The position numbers were made by a program, and so were the translations under genes. The notes under the pieces were generated by a model. It was not told where the DNA came from. It saw only the letters and a list, made by a program, of their open reading frames with translations, and ran no database searches. A stretch of DNA of 64,000 nucleotides. Source: Reinekea forsetii (GTDB lineage Bacteria; Pseudomonadota; Gammaproteobacteria; Pseudomonadales; Natronospirillaceae). Positions 16,990 to 25,733 of the stretch are shown piece after piece. Location: NCBI RefSeq assembly GCF_002795845.1, contig NZ_CP011797.1, forward strand, positions 3,465,001 to 3,529,000, given 5' to 3'. Position 1 is the stretch's first letter; each line of letters begins with the position of its first letter.

Positions 16990-17586
16990 TTAAAAGTCGG
17001 TATCTTCCCGACCTCGATTAATATGCAATTTATTTTCAAGTTTCAATCGATCGCTTTTTTTGATCAACACATAGAGCGCGCCGACACCGCCGTGGTGTTT
17101 TTGCGCGCTGTGGAAGGCAATGACTTCCGGTATTTGTTTTAGCCAAGTATTGACGCACGATTTCAAAAACGCCTTCGGTTCACTTAACTCACCCTTGCCA
17201 TGCAGAATTATCGCACTACGGGTATCAAAGCGCTGGCAATCTTGGATGAATCGATACACAGCCTCGCGCGCTGCAAGCATTTTCATGCGGTGTAAGTCCA
17301 GCCTGGCATCAATCGAATATTGACCCCGTTTCAAGTTACGAAAAACCCCCAATGACACCCCATTGCTGCGATATTCCAGACTGTCCAGAGGCTGAACCAG
17401 ATCAATAATCTCATCGCTTAAATGATTGGTAGATTTCTGTTCAACCGTCACCGCCATCTGTCGTCGATGCTGGAGGGTCGGCTCGGCAACCTTACTTGAG
17501 CTGCGATCCACCTTACGGACCCCCTTAAGCGGCGTGACACCCTTCATTTCCTGCCGTAAAGCGGCCAAATCGTCGTCTTCTATCAT
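16990..17586 (-). CDS. smrA: Smr-domain nuclease SmrA
   Basis: 198 residues. The N-terminal part (about 1-90) carries the QPLDSLEYRSNGV region seen in SmrA/YdaL. The Smr domain (about 95-180) follows, with LDLHRM, the IILHGKGE loop and HHGGVGALYVLIKK, the standard fold of small MutS-related nucleases. Escherichia coli SmrA has DNA endonuclease activity in vitro, while SmrB cleaves mRNA at collided ribosomes; sequence features here favour SmrA, but the substrate is not certain. The ATG at 17586 has AAGGG nine bases upstream. It is divergent from the cpxR-like gene. Confidence 0.85.
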   Translation of the reverse strand: MIEDDDLAALRQEMKGVTPLKGVRKVDRSSSKVAEPTLQHRRQMAVTVEQKSTNHLSDEIIDLVQPLDSLEYRSNGVSLGVFRNLKRGQYSIDARLDLHRMKMLAAREAVYRFIQDCQRFDTRSAIILHGKGELSEPKAFLKSCVNTWLKQIPEVIAFHSAQKHHGGVGALYVLIKKSDRLKLENKLHINRGREDTDF

Positions 17587-17782
17587 AGATCACCCTTATT
17601 AGCCGTCGATCTTAGCGAATTCTGGTAGGCACAACCAGCCATATAGGTTTACCCTTGAATGACACATGATGGCGACGCTGCCTCTCCGGTTGATCCGGGC
17701 CAAGCTGTCTGGACGCCGAGACCGCGGTCAGTGGCAAGACACATCGATCGGCCCGGCCTAACTGGGCCGCCACGCGGACGGT

Positions 17783-17798
17783 GTAAACATGCGGTAAA
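17783..17798 (+). promoter_or_regulatory. CpxR-box-like tandem GTAAA repeat
   Basis: Two direct GTAAA motifs (17783-17787 and 17794-17798) lie six bases apart, 74 bases before the cpxR-like start. The Escherichia coli CpxR box is GTAAA-N5-GTAAA with four to eight bases tolerated. Autoregulation of cpxRA would be expected from a site here. Confidence 0.5.
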
Positions 17799-17871
17799 AG
17801 CTTTGGTCAATGGCTTGGGAAAACTCAAAACTGCACCCATTTGAATGCTTTATCTTATTAGAGGTTCGACT

Positions 17872-18573
17872 ATGAGCACACACAGCATTTTGCTGATCGA
17901 CGATGATAGAGATCTGGCAGAATTGCTGGGTGAGTATTTGTCGGCTGAAGGCTATCGACTCGAATCGGCCCATACCGGCGAAGAGGGTATAGAAGAGATT
18001 GCCAACCATCACTTCGACCTAGTATTGCTTGATGTCATGATGCCCGGAATCGATGGTTTCGAAACCTTGAAACGTATTCGCCAGACCTCGATCGTCCCGG
18101 TGCTAATGCTAACCGCCCGGGGCGAAGAGACAGATCGTATTCTTGGCTTAGAAATGGGCGCTGACGACTACCTGGCGAAGCCCTATAGTCATCGCGAGCT
18201 GTTGGCTCGCATCAAAGCCCTATTGCGACGCATTGAATTGGATCGCACCCAGCAGAACGATGACAGCGGCATCATGGCCTGCCATGGGGTTGAGCTCAAT
18301 TTTGACACCTATAGAGTCTACTGCGACGGTGAACACATACCGATGACCACCAGCGAGTTCAAGGTGCTGCGTGTCTTAATGACTCGCGCGGGCAAAGCGG
18401 TGCCGAAGGAAGATCTCTACCTCGAGGTTTTAGGCCGCGAAATCATGGCCTATGATCGCTCCATCGACATGCATGTGAGCAATGTCAGGCGCAAGCTCGG
18501 CGGTACCTCTGAGCAGTCGAAAATCCAAACCATCCGCGGCATTGGTTATATGTTCGTCGATCCGAATCAATAA
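17872..18573 (+). CDS. cpxR: OmpR-family response regulator, CpxR-like
   Basis: 233 residues from the ATG at 17872 (GAGG eight bases upstream; an earlier start at 17845 lacks this). Receiver domain about 1-115 with the acidic pocket LIDDDRD, phospho-acceptor Asp54 in LLDVMMPG and the signalling Lys in LAKPYSH. A winged-helix DNA-binding domain (about 135-230) contains EVLGREIMAYDRSIDMHVSNVRRKLGG in two adjoining parts. This C-terminal pattern and the RQTS-VPVLMLTARGEETDRI region closely follow CpxR, the envelope-stress regulator. The partner kinase follows 71 bases downstream. No cpxP gene is present: the divergent neighbour is smrA. Confidence 0.87.
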   Translation: MSTHSILLIDDDRDLAELLGEYLSAEGYRLESAHTGEEGIEEIANHHFDLVLLDVMMPGIDGFETLKRIRQTSIVPVLMLTARGEETDRILGLEMGADDYLAKPYSHRELLARIKALLRRIELDRTQQNDDSGIMACHGVELNFDTYRVYCDGEHIPMTTSEFKVLRVLMTRAGKAVPKEDLYLEVLGREIMAYDRSIDMHVSNVRRKLGGTSEQSKIQTIRGIGYMFVDPNQ

Positions 18574-18644
18574 TCGCCACCCTGGCGTGAGCGCTCCCGC
18601 ACTCTGGGTCGCGCTCACCACCGGCTGACCCAAGAGAAGCGTTC

Positions 18645-20042
18645 ATGCAGTTAGGCAAGCTCAACCCTCTGGGGTCGGTTTTTGGCAAGATCTGGATCAG
18701 TTTCTGGTTATCGTTGATCCTGATCGTTATTGCAGCTTATTTTGTGTCCTTTCAGGCCGCCAAGCAGTATCAGGTCGCTCCGCCGGCCCCTCGTCATATC
18801 GCGACTCTCAGCAATATAGTCTTTCCGGATCTGGGTTTTGCCGGCACTGACCCTGCCCGCTTGGCGTTGATTCTCACCAACTATAATGACACAGCCCGCT
18901 TTCAGCTGTATCTGGTCGATGACGCCTATCGTATGTTGGGCAGCCCTCAGCCGCCCAAACGCATTCTGGTGATGCTCTCAGAAATGATGGAGCAAGAAGG
19001 CATGCAGGTTGGCCAATGGCGTAACGAGGCTTGGTTAGGGCCTATTCCGATTGCGGTCAATAATATTAACTATCGTTTATTCCTGCGCGGGGTACCGTCC
19101 CTACCGCCAGCGAACTTGCCGTTCTGGCTGGAGAGTCAGTGGATGCAATTGGCCCTCGCCCTGACCATCTCCGGCCTGATGAGCCTGCTCCTGACCTGGT
19201 CTCTTGTGCGCCCGATTGAAAAGTTACGCCAGACGGTGCGCGCCTTGGCGCGCGGCACGCTCAATGCACGTGCTGGATCCAGCGTCAGCCGCCGGGCCGA
19301 CGAAATTGGTGAATTGGGCCGTGATTTTGATGATATGGCGACCCGGATCGAGGATCTGGTCTCGGCCCAGCAGCGCTTGCTGAGCAATGTCAGCCACGAA
19401 TTACGCTCACCCCTGACCCGGCTTCAGGTTGCTATGGGCATCGTGCGCCAAAAGGCGCCGGAAGGCCTCGACCGGGCCCTCGATCGGATTGAACGCGAAA
19501 GCGACCGGCTCGAGAATATGATCGCGCAAATCCTTACCTTGAGTCGTTTTGAGAACGACATGCAGCAGGTCGAGTGGCGCACGATCGAGCTTGATGACAT
19601 CGTCCGCAGGGTGGTCGAGGATGCTCGGTTCGAGGCCGAACCGCGGCAAATCACGATTATTGATCAGATCGATGGACCGCTGCAGATGGAAGGTGATGCT
19701 CAGTTGCTGCACAGCACGCTCGATAACGTGGTGCGCAACGCGCTGCGCTTTTCGCCGGCGGACGGTACCATTCGGGTAGCCTTAAGTCAGGGCCCGGGCC
19801 AGGTCACCCTAACCATCAGCGATGAAGGACCCGGCGTGCCAGAAGACAAGTTAGCGCGCCTGTTCGATCCGTTTTATCGCCTCGACCAAACCAACCCAGG
19901 TGCCGGATTGGGATTGAATATTGCACTCCAGGCTGTTCAGCTGCACGAAGGCAGCATCCAGGCAGTCAACAATCAGCCCCATGGTTTGACGGTCATTATC
20001 GATATTCCCAAGGTGGCCAGCCTGCGCGGCAAAACGCGTTAG
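18645..20042 (+). CDS. cpxA: Sensor histidine kinase, CpxA-like
   Basis: 465 residues. Two membrane helices (about 16-36 and 165-187) enclose a periplasmic sensor domain. A HAMP domain (about 188-240) leads to HisKA with phospho-acceptor His251 in SNVSHELRSPLTRLQ, and a HATPase with N-box DNVVRNALRFS and G-boxes ISDEGPGVP and GAGLGLNIA. CpxA senses misfolded envelope proteins and phosphorylates CpxR at the inner membrane; the downstream position after the CpxR-like gene supports this pairing. The sensor domain is the least conserved part, so the stimulus is inferred from the partner. Confidence 0.87.
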   Translation: MQLGKLNPLGSVFGKIWISFWLSLILIVIAAYFVSFQAAKQYQVAPPAPRHIATLSNIVFPDLGFAGTDPARLALILTNYNDTARFQLYLVDDAYRMLGSPQPPKRILVMLSEMMEQEGMQVGQWRNEAWLGPIPIAVNNINYRLFLRGVPSLPPANLPFWLESQWMQLALALTISGLMSLLLTWSLVRPIEKLRQTVRALARGTLNARAGSSVSRRADEIGELGRDFDDMATRIEDLVSAQQRLLSNVSHELRSPLTRLQVAMGIVRQKAPEGLDRALDRIERESDRLENMIAQILTLSRFENDMQQVEWRTIELDDIVRRVVEDARFEAEPRQITIIDQIDGPLQMEGDAQLLHSTLDNVVRNALRFSPADGTIRVALSQGPGQVTLTISDEGPGVPEDKLARLFDPFYRLDQTNPGAGLGLNIALQAVQLHEGSIQAVNNQPHGLTVIIDIPKVASLRGKTR

Positions 20043-20125
20043 CAGGTCGATACCCAGCGCCAACACGAAGTACGCTCCGGGATAGTGCGATCGCGCTGGA
20101 TTTATACCAAAACAGGACCGACCCG

Positions 20126-20599
20126 ATGACCCCAGCCATTGACTACTTACGAGCACACAAGATCCCCTTTACCGTGCACGAATACCAGCTCAAACACAGC
20201 TCCGACAACTATGGCCAGGATGTCGCCGATGCGCTCGGAGTGCCTCACAGCCAGCTTTTTAAGACCCTCTTGATCGCCCTCAATGGAAACCCTAAAACGC
20301 TCGCCGCCTGCTTGGTTCCCGTGGCCGGCAGTCTCAACCTCAAACTGGCCGCGAAGGCACTTGGCGCCAAGAGGGCCGAGTTGGCCGATGTCGCCCAGGC
20401 CGAAAAGAGTAGTGGCTATGTGGTCGGCGGTATCAGCCCTTTTGGCCAGAAAAAAGCCTTACCGACTGTACTCGATGCCAGCGCGGTCCTCCTAACCAGC
20501 CTGTATGCCAGCGCGGGCCGGCGTGGTTTGCAGATTGAAGTGGCGCCAGCTCGCCTGGCTGAGGCCTTAGGTGCTGTTATTGACGATATTTCAGCCTAA
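20126..20599 (+). CDS. ybaK: Cys-tRNA(Pro) deacylase YbaK
   Basis: 157-residue YbaK/EbsC-type editing domain that hydrolyses Cys-tRNA(Pro) made by mistake by prolyl-tRNA synthetase, acting in trans in the cytoplasm. Conserved parts are QLFKTLLI with the catalytic-pocket lysine, VPVAGSLNLK, and YVVGGISPFGQKK, which distinguishes YbaK from the related ProX. The ATG has AGGA nine bases upstream. It stands alone between cpxA and the DUF2147 gene, all on the same strand. Confidence 0.93.
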   Translation: MTPAIDYLRAHKIPFTVHEYQLKHSSDNYGQDVADALGVPHSQLFKTLLIALNGNPKTLAACLVPVAGSLNLKLAAKALGAKRAELADVAQAEKSSGYVVGGISPFGQKKALPTVLDASAVLLTSLYASAGRRGLQIEVAPARLAEALGAVIDDISA

Positions 20600-20710
20600 T
20601 CGGGGTTTTTAATGAGCCATTGCGTCCTAAAAATCACTAATATTCGAGTTAAGTTGAGCAATCCTAACCACCTGCTATGGTGTTCTGATTCCTTTCGGAG
20701 CATGGTAACT

Positions 20711-21145
20711 ATGAAAACATTTTTTTCGATCTTCTTATGTTTGGCCCTAAGCGGTCTAAGCCAGGCGGCAACGCCATCACCGGTCGGTCAATGGCAGACC
20801 ATAGATGATGAGACCGGTGAAGCCAAAAGCCTGGTCACCCTTTGGCTTAAGAACGGTGAACTGATGGGCCGGATCGATACGCTACTCAACCCCGAAGAGC
20901 CGATTCCAATCTGCGAAGAATGCAGTGGCGCGCGCAAAAATCAGCCGGTTGAGGGCATGACCTTTGTTTGGGGTCTGACCGAGAATGGCGACCAGTGGGA
21001 CGGCGGTACCATACTCGATCCGGGCAATGGCAAAGAATACAAGGCTCGATTTCGCTTAATCGATCAGGGCGCTAGCTTGGAAGTTCGGGGCTATATTGGC
21101 TTCGCGCTACTCGGTCGAACCCAGATGTGGCAGCGTCTGCCTTAA
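20711..21145 (+). CDS. Secreted DUF2147 protein
   Basis: 144 residues from the ATG at 20711, ten bases after a CGGAG ribosome site. The frame extends upstream to 20612, and the ATG at 20702 is too close to the site. A signal peptide (MKTFFSIFLCLALSGLSQA) precedes a DUF2147 domain: GQWQTIDDETGEAKSLV, GRIDTLLNP, CEECSG with a CxxC pair, and WDGGTILDPGNGKEYKAR. DUF2147 proteins are small periplasmic beta-barrel-like proteins of unknown function. It is convergent with rpiA and shares a terminator with it. Confidence 0.88.
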   Translation: MKTFFSIFLCLALSGLSQAATPSPVGQWQTIDDETGEAKSLVTLWLKNGELMGRIDTLLNPEEPIPICEECSGARKNQPVEGMTFVWGLTENGDQWDGGTILDPGNGKEYKARFRLIDQGASLEVRGYIGFALLGRTQMWQRLP

Positions 21146-21164
21146 GACTGGCATAGATTGGATC

Positions 21165-21193
21165 AAAAAAACCAGCTTAGGCTGGTTTTTTTT
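21165..21193. terminator. Bidirectional terminator between the DUF2147 gene and rpiA
   Basis: Seven A, ACCAGC, loop TTAG, GCTGGT and a run of T form a symmetrical A-stem-T structure that works for both converging genes. It lies 20 bases after the DUF2147 stop and 18 bases after the rpiA stop. Confidence 0.88.
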
Positions 21194-21210
21194 GGTTCAG
21201 GGGCAGCGTT

Positions 21211-21915
21211 TTAATAGAATTCGCCGGAACCGGCCGAGGTATTGATAACGGTCAGGGTTTTAACGCCCTCAAGCGTCGCCAACAGCAAGACGTCCGCCGC
21301 ACGCTGAGCAAACAAACCATTGGTCACCACACCGACGATATTATTCAGCTTGGCTTCCATTTCTTTGGCATTGGTAATGCTCAAGCCGTGCACGTCGAGC
21401 AGGATATTGCCATTGTCGGTGACCACACCGACTCGATAGACCGGATTGCCGCCCAAGGCGACAATCGCACGCGCGACCGAGCTGCGCGCCATCGGGATAA
21501 CCTCGACTGGTAATGGGAAGGCGCCCAACGTCTCGACGGCTTTGGACTCGTCAGCAATGCAGACAAACATCTTCGCCACCGACGCGACGATTTTTTCACG
21601 CGTCAGGGCCGCGCCACCGCCCTTGATCAGCTCCAATTTTCGGTTGGCCTCATCGGCACCATCAACATAGACCGCTAACTGACTCACCTCATTCAGATCG
21701 AAGACCTCGATGCCGTGGCCGCGCAAGCGTTCGGCCGTGGCATCGCTGCTGGCGACTGCGCCCTTAAAGTCATGCTTCAGTTCCGCCAAAGCATCGATAA
21801 AGAAGTTTGCCGTGGAACCGGTGCCAACGCCAATGATCGCATCGGGCTGCAGCAGCGGCTTGATGTACTTGAGGGCAGCGAGCGCCACCTGTTGCTTTAA
21901 TTCGTCTTGGCTCAT
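21211..21915 (-). CDS. rpiA: Ribose-5-phosphate isomerase A
   Basis: Interconverts ribose-5-phosphate and ribulose-5-phosphate in the pentose phosphate pathway. 234 residues with the expected motifs [31 protein letters not shown] (catalytic Asp/Glu) and [12 protein letters not shown]. It is about 15 residues longer than the Escherichia coli enzyme because of a C-terminal [13 protein letters not shown] tail. The ATG has AGGA seven bases upstream. It is divergent from ilvA, an arrangement common in gammaproteobacteria. Confidence 0.96.
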   Translation of the reverse strand: MSQDELKQQVALAALKYIKPLLQPDAIIGVGTGSTANFFIDALAELKHDFKGAVASSDATAERLRGHGIEVFDLNEVSQLAVYVDGADEANRKLELIKGGGAALTREKIVASVAKMFVCIADESKAVETLGAFPLPVEVIPMARSSVARAIVALGGNPVYRVGVVTDNGNILLDVHGLSITNAKEMEAKLNNIVGVVTNGLFAQRAADVLLLATLEGVKTLTVINTSAGSGEFY

Positions 21916-22119
21916 AATTCAGTCCTGGTGGGCGTTAAGGCTATTATAGGGGGCATTGAGATGTTACGCAGCCTGTAAAAAGTTCTTTTTCATACCAATG
22001 GCGAATATATCTCCCGAGGTTGTTATAAAGTCCGCTGGCGGGCCTTGGGTTTAAGGGTCATTTCACCGTACACTGTCGGATAGTTATTCACTGACCTTCC
22101 ATCGTGACAAGGACCATTC

Positions 22120-23634
22120 ATGTTAGAGCATTACGTTAAAAAAATTCTGAACGCCAAGGTTTATGCAGCGGCCATCGAAACTCCCTTGGATGTTGCGACA
22201 TCCTTGAGCCGTCGACTGGGCAATCAGATTTTAATTAAACGTGAAGATCTGCAGCCGGTGTTTTCCTTTAAAATTCGCGGTGCCTACAACATTATGGCGC
22301 AACTCAGTGACGCGCAGCGCAGAGCTGGGGTGATTTGCGCATCGGCCGGCAACCACGCCCAGGGCGTGGCGCAGGCTGCCAAATTGATGGGCGTTAAGGC
22401 GACCATCGTGATGCCTGTGACGACACCGGAGATCAAGGTTTCCTCGGTCCGCGCGCGCGGCGGCAAGGTCATATTGCACGGCGATTCATTTGATCAAGCC
22501 CTGCTCTTTGCCACCAACTTGCAGCACGAAAAGGGCTACACCTTCGTGCACCCTTACGACGACCCCGATGGCATCGCCGGTCAGGGCACCATCGCTCGAG
22601 AAATACTGCACCAATATGGTCCGGGCGAAATTGACGCGATCTTTATTCCAGTCGGCGGCGGCGGATTGGCGGCGGGCATTACCGCCTACATCAAGTATTT
22701 GCGCCCTGAGATTCGCGTTGTCGCCGTGGAGTATGAGGAGAGCGCGTCCCTAGCCTCGGCCATGAAGGCCGGTAAACGCACCATTCTGAAAGAGGTTGGA
22801 CTGTTTGCCGATGGCATCGCCGTGGCTCAAATTGGCAAGGAAACTTTTAAGGTGCTCAAAGACCATGTCGATGAGGTGATCACCGTCTCAGCCGATGAAC
22901 TTTGTGCCGCGATCAAGGATATCTTCGATGATACCCGCTCCGTGGCAGAGCCGGCCGGCGCCGCCAGCGTGGCGGGTATGAAAAAATATGTCGCGCGTGA
23001 GGGCTGTACCGGTAAAACTTTGGTAACCATTTGCTCTGGTGCCAATATGAATTTCGACCGGCTGCGTTATGTTGCCGAACGTTCCGAGGTGGGTGAACAT
23101 CGCGAGGCCATCTTTGCCGTCACGATACCGGAAAAACCGGGTAGCTTTCGGCGTTTTATCAGTCATATCGGCAAACGCTCGGTAACCGAATTTAACTATC
23201 GCTATAACAATGAACGTGACGCACAAATCTTTGTCGGCATAAAAACATCCAGTGATGTGGAGCGTGTCGAACTGCTAGCCAGTCTGACTGACGACGGTTA
23301 CAGCGTGCTCGACTTGACCCAGAATGAAGTCGCTAAGGCGCACGTTCGCCATATGGTTGGCGGTCACGCGCCACTAGCGACCGATGAGCGACTATTACGC
23401 TTTGAATTCCCCGAGCGTCCCGGTGCCCTGCTCAAGTTTTTGACCGCTTTGGGGGGCCATTGGAATATCAGTCTGTTCCATTATCGCAATCACGGGGCCG
23501 CTTACGGACGGGTATTGGCCGGGGTACAGGTACCCAAAGCGGACCTAAAGGCCTTCCGTTTAAAGCTCGATGAGCTCGGTTACCGCTATTGGGACGAGTC
23601 CGACAACCCCGTTTACGCGGCTTTTTTGGGCTAG
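22120..23634 (+). CDS. ilvA: Threonine ammonia-lyase, biosynthetic
   Basis: 504-residue PLP enzyme that deaminates threonine to 2-oxobutanoate, the first step to isoleucine. The catalytic domain (about 1-320) holds the Schiff-base Lys51 in FSFKIRGAYN, SAGNHAQGVA and the phosphate-binding GGGGLAAG loop. Two ACT-like regulatory domains (about 330-410 and 425-503) start IFAVTIPEKPGSF and RFEFPERPGALL. The double ACT region marks the allosteric, isoleucine-inhibited biosynthetic form, not catabolic TdcB. AAGGA is six bases before the ATG. No leader peptide or attenuator is visible upstream. Confidence 0.96.
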   Translation: MLEHYVKKILNAKVYAAAIETPLDVATSLSRRLGNQILIKREDLQPVFSFKIRGAYNIMAQLSDAQRRAGVICASAGNHAQGVAQAAKLMGVKATIVMPVTTPEIKVSSVRARGGKVILHGDSFDQALLFATNLQHEKGYTFVHPYDDPDGIAGQGTIAREILHQYGPGEIDAIFIPVGGGGLAAGITAYIKYLRPEIRVVAVEYEESASLASAMKAGKRTILKEVGLFADGIAVAQIGKETFKVLKDHVDEVITVSADELCAAIKDIFDDTRSVAEPAGAASVAGMKKYVAREGCTGKTLVTICSGANMNFDRLRYVAERSEVGEHREAIFAVTIPEKPGSFRRFISHIGKRSVTEFNYRYNNERDAQIFVGIKTSSDVERVELLASLTDDGYSVLDLTQNEVAKAHVRHMVGGHAPLATDERLLRFEFPERPGALLKFLTALGGHWNISLFHYRNHGAAYGRVLAGVQVPKADLKAFRLKLDELGYRYWDESDNPVYAAFLG

Positions 23635-23798
23635 GCGTTACGGCCAAAGTCCCCCATTGGCGGGCTCCACGGGCAAATTTCACGGTTCTTCGATAGGCTC
23701 GAACAAAGAGAAGCTCGAGCCTATTGCACTATTCTTTGTGTCTTTTTTGCACACTTGCGGTACAATCCGCGCCCTTAATATTCAGTGGAACCAATACA

Positions 23799-25610
23799 GT
23801 GATCGAAAATTTGCGTAATATCGCCATCATTGCTCACGTTGACCATGGTAAAACCACCTTGGTAGACAAGCTTTTACAGCAATCAGGCACCTTGGGTCGT
23901 AAAGACCAGAATTCTGAGCGCATCATGGACTCGAATGACCAGGAGCGTGAACGCGGTATTACCATCTTGGCGAAAAACACCGCTATCCGCTGGAAAGACT
24001 TCCGCATCAACATCGTCGACACCCCAGGCCACGCCGATTTCGGCGGTGAAGTGGAGCGTGTTCTGTCGATGGTTGACTGCGTTTTATTGTTGGTCGATGC
24101 CGTTGATGGCCCGATGCCACAAACCCGCTTTGTAACCTCCAAAGCGTTCGCCCAGGGTCTGAAGCCAATCGTCGTCATTAACAAGGTCGACCGTCCCGGT
24201 GCCCGTCCAGATTGGGTCCTCGATCAGGTCTTTGAACTGTTCGACCGTCTCGATGCGACCGAAGAACAACTCGACTTCCCGGTAATCTATGCGTCCGCTT
24301 TGAATGGTGTTGCCGGCTTGTCTGCCGATGACCTAGCCGACGACATGGAACCGTTGTTTAAAATGATCACCGAAGTCGTACCGGCTCCGGCCGTCGATTT
24401 GGAAGGTGGTTTCCAGATGCAGATCTCTGCCCTGGACTACAACAGTTATGTTGGCGTTATCGGTGTCGGTCGTGTATCGCGCGGTTCTGTCAAGCCCAAT
24501 GCTCAGGTTGTGATCATCGATGACGATGGCAAAACCCGTAAAGGCAAGATCTTACAGGTGATGGGTTATAACGGCTTGGAACGAGTTGAAATCGAAGAGG
24601 CGCAAGCCGGTGACATCGTTTGCATTACCGGTATTGAAGGTCTGGGTATTTCCGACACGGTATGTAGTCCTAATCAGGTTGAAGCCCGACCACCCCTGTC
24701 TGTTGATGAGCCCACTGTGAGCATGACCTTCCAAGTGAACGATTCGCCGTTCGCCGGAAAAGAAGGTAAGTTCATCACCACCCGTAACATCAAGGACCGC
24801 TTGGAGCAGGAACTGATCCACAACGTCGCTTTGCGTGTTACACCGGGTGAGACGCCGGACAAGTTCAAGGTATCAGGCCGTGGTGAATTGCACTTGTCGG
24901 TACTGATCGAATCCATGCGTCGTGAAGGCTTCGAGCTGGGTGTGTCCCGTCCCGAAGTGGTCCAGCGTATCGTCGATGGTAAGGTGCATGAACCTTATGA
25001 AATCGTCGTGATCGATGTTGAAGAGGGTCATCAGGGATCCATCATGGAAGAGCTCGGCCTGCGTAAAGCCGAACTGACCAACATGGAACCGGATGGCAAG
25101 GGCCGTACCAAGCTGGAATTCATGACCCCGTCGCGTGGCCTGATTGGCTTTCGGGGTCTGTTCATGACCCTGACCAGTGGTTCTGGCATCATGACCAGCA
25201 TCTTCGATCATTATGGTCCGATCAAAGAAGGTGATGTCGCCAGCCGTAAGAACGGCGTACTGGTGTCCATGGTTAAGGGTAAGACCTTGGCTTACGGTCT
25301 GTTTCCATTGCAGGAACGTGGTCGCCTCTTTATGGGCCATGGTGTTGAAGTGTATGAAGGCCAGATCGTTGGTATTCACTCACGCAGCAACGACCTGGTG
25401 GTCAACCCGACTAAGGGTAAGCAGCTGACTAACGTACGTTCGTCCGGTACCGATGATTCCTTGGCCCTGTCGCCCCATATCAAGCAGACCTTGGAGCAGG
25501 CGTTGGAATTTATCGAAGATGACGAGTTGGTCGAAGTAACACCGTTAAGCATTCGTGTTCGTAAGAAGTTTTTGACTGAAAACGAACGCAAGCGCAACGG
25601 CCGTAAGTAG
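23799..25610 (+). CDS. typA: Translational GTPase TypA/BipA
   Basis: 603 residues from the GTG at 23799 (GGAA about ten bases upstream); a longer frame from 23724 has a non-homologous N-terminus and covers the promoter region. Classical translation-factor G domain: G1 [10 protein letters not shown]2 region [10 protein letters not shown]3 DTPGHADF, G4 NKVDR. Domains II, III and V follow, then the BipA-specific C-terminal domain (SRGLIGFRG, and a basic end [15 protein letters not shown]). BipA is a ribosome-associated GTPase that helps 50S assembly at low temperature and stress adaptation. A -10-like TACAAT (23761-23766) lies 38 bases before the start without an obvious -35. Confidence 0.97.
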   Translation: MIENLRNIAIIAHVDHGKTTLVDKLLQQSGTLGRKDQNSERIMDSNDQERERGITILAKNTAIRWKDFRINIVDTPGHADFGGEVERVLSMVDCVLLLVDAVDGPMPQTRFVTSKAFAQGLKPIVVINKVDRPGARPDWVLDQVFELFDRLDATEEQLDFPVIYASALNGVAGLSADDLADDMEPLFKMITEVVPAPAVDLEGGFQMQISALDYNSYVGVIGVGRVSRGSVKPNAQVVIIDDDGKTRKGKILQVMGYNGLERVEIEEAQAGDIVCITGIEGLGISDTVCSPNQVEARPPLSVDEPTVSMTFQVNDSPFAGKEGKFITTRNIKDRLEQELIHNVALRVTPGETPDKFKVSGRGELHLSVLIESMRREGFELGVSRPEVVQRIVDGKVHEPYEIVVIDVEEGHQGSIMEELGLRKAELTNMEPDGKGRTKLEFMTPSRGLIGFRGLFMTLTSGSGIMTSIFDHYGPIKEGDVASRKNGVLVSMVKGKTLAYGLFPLQERGRLFMGHGVEVYEGQIVGIHSRSNDLVVNPTKGKQLTNVRSSGTDDSLALSPHIKQTLEQALEFIEDDELVEVTPLSIRVRKKFLTENERKRNGRK

Positions 25611-25621
25611 GATTGCGCGCG

Positions 25622-25643
25622 GTGGCCAGTTTCGACTGGCCAC
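25622..25643 (+). other. Nine-pair hairpin with TTCG loop after typA
   Basis: GTGGCCAGT (25622-25630) and ACTGGCCAC (25635-25643) enclose the tetraloop TTCG. There is no T run, so by itself it is not an intrinsic terminator. It lies 12 bases after the typA stop and 16 bases before the main terminator, and may protect the 3' end of typA mRNA. Confidence 0.55.
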
Positions 25644-25658
25644 TGAGCACTGTCAGCG

Positions 25659-25699
25659 GACATAAAAAAAGCGGGCCAGCGGCTCGCTTTTTTTATGTC
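25659..25699. terminator. Bidirectional terminator between typA and ptsP
   Basis: A long symmetrical stem: GACATAAAAAAAGCG at the left and CGCTTTTTTTATGTC at the right, with the inner pairs GGCC/GGCT-like (one wobble) around loop AGC. A-rich and T-rich arms make it work for both converging genes. Confidence 0.88.
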
Positions 25700-25733
25700 T
25701 CGGCTTTATCGGCCGATGACACCGAGCGCCCGC

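Noticed and set aside
17659-17844. 61-residue frame before cpxR, considered as CpxP or a small protein
   Set aside because: No signal peptide, no LTxxQ motif, no ribosome site; it overlaps the tandem GTAAA element.
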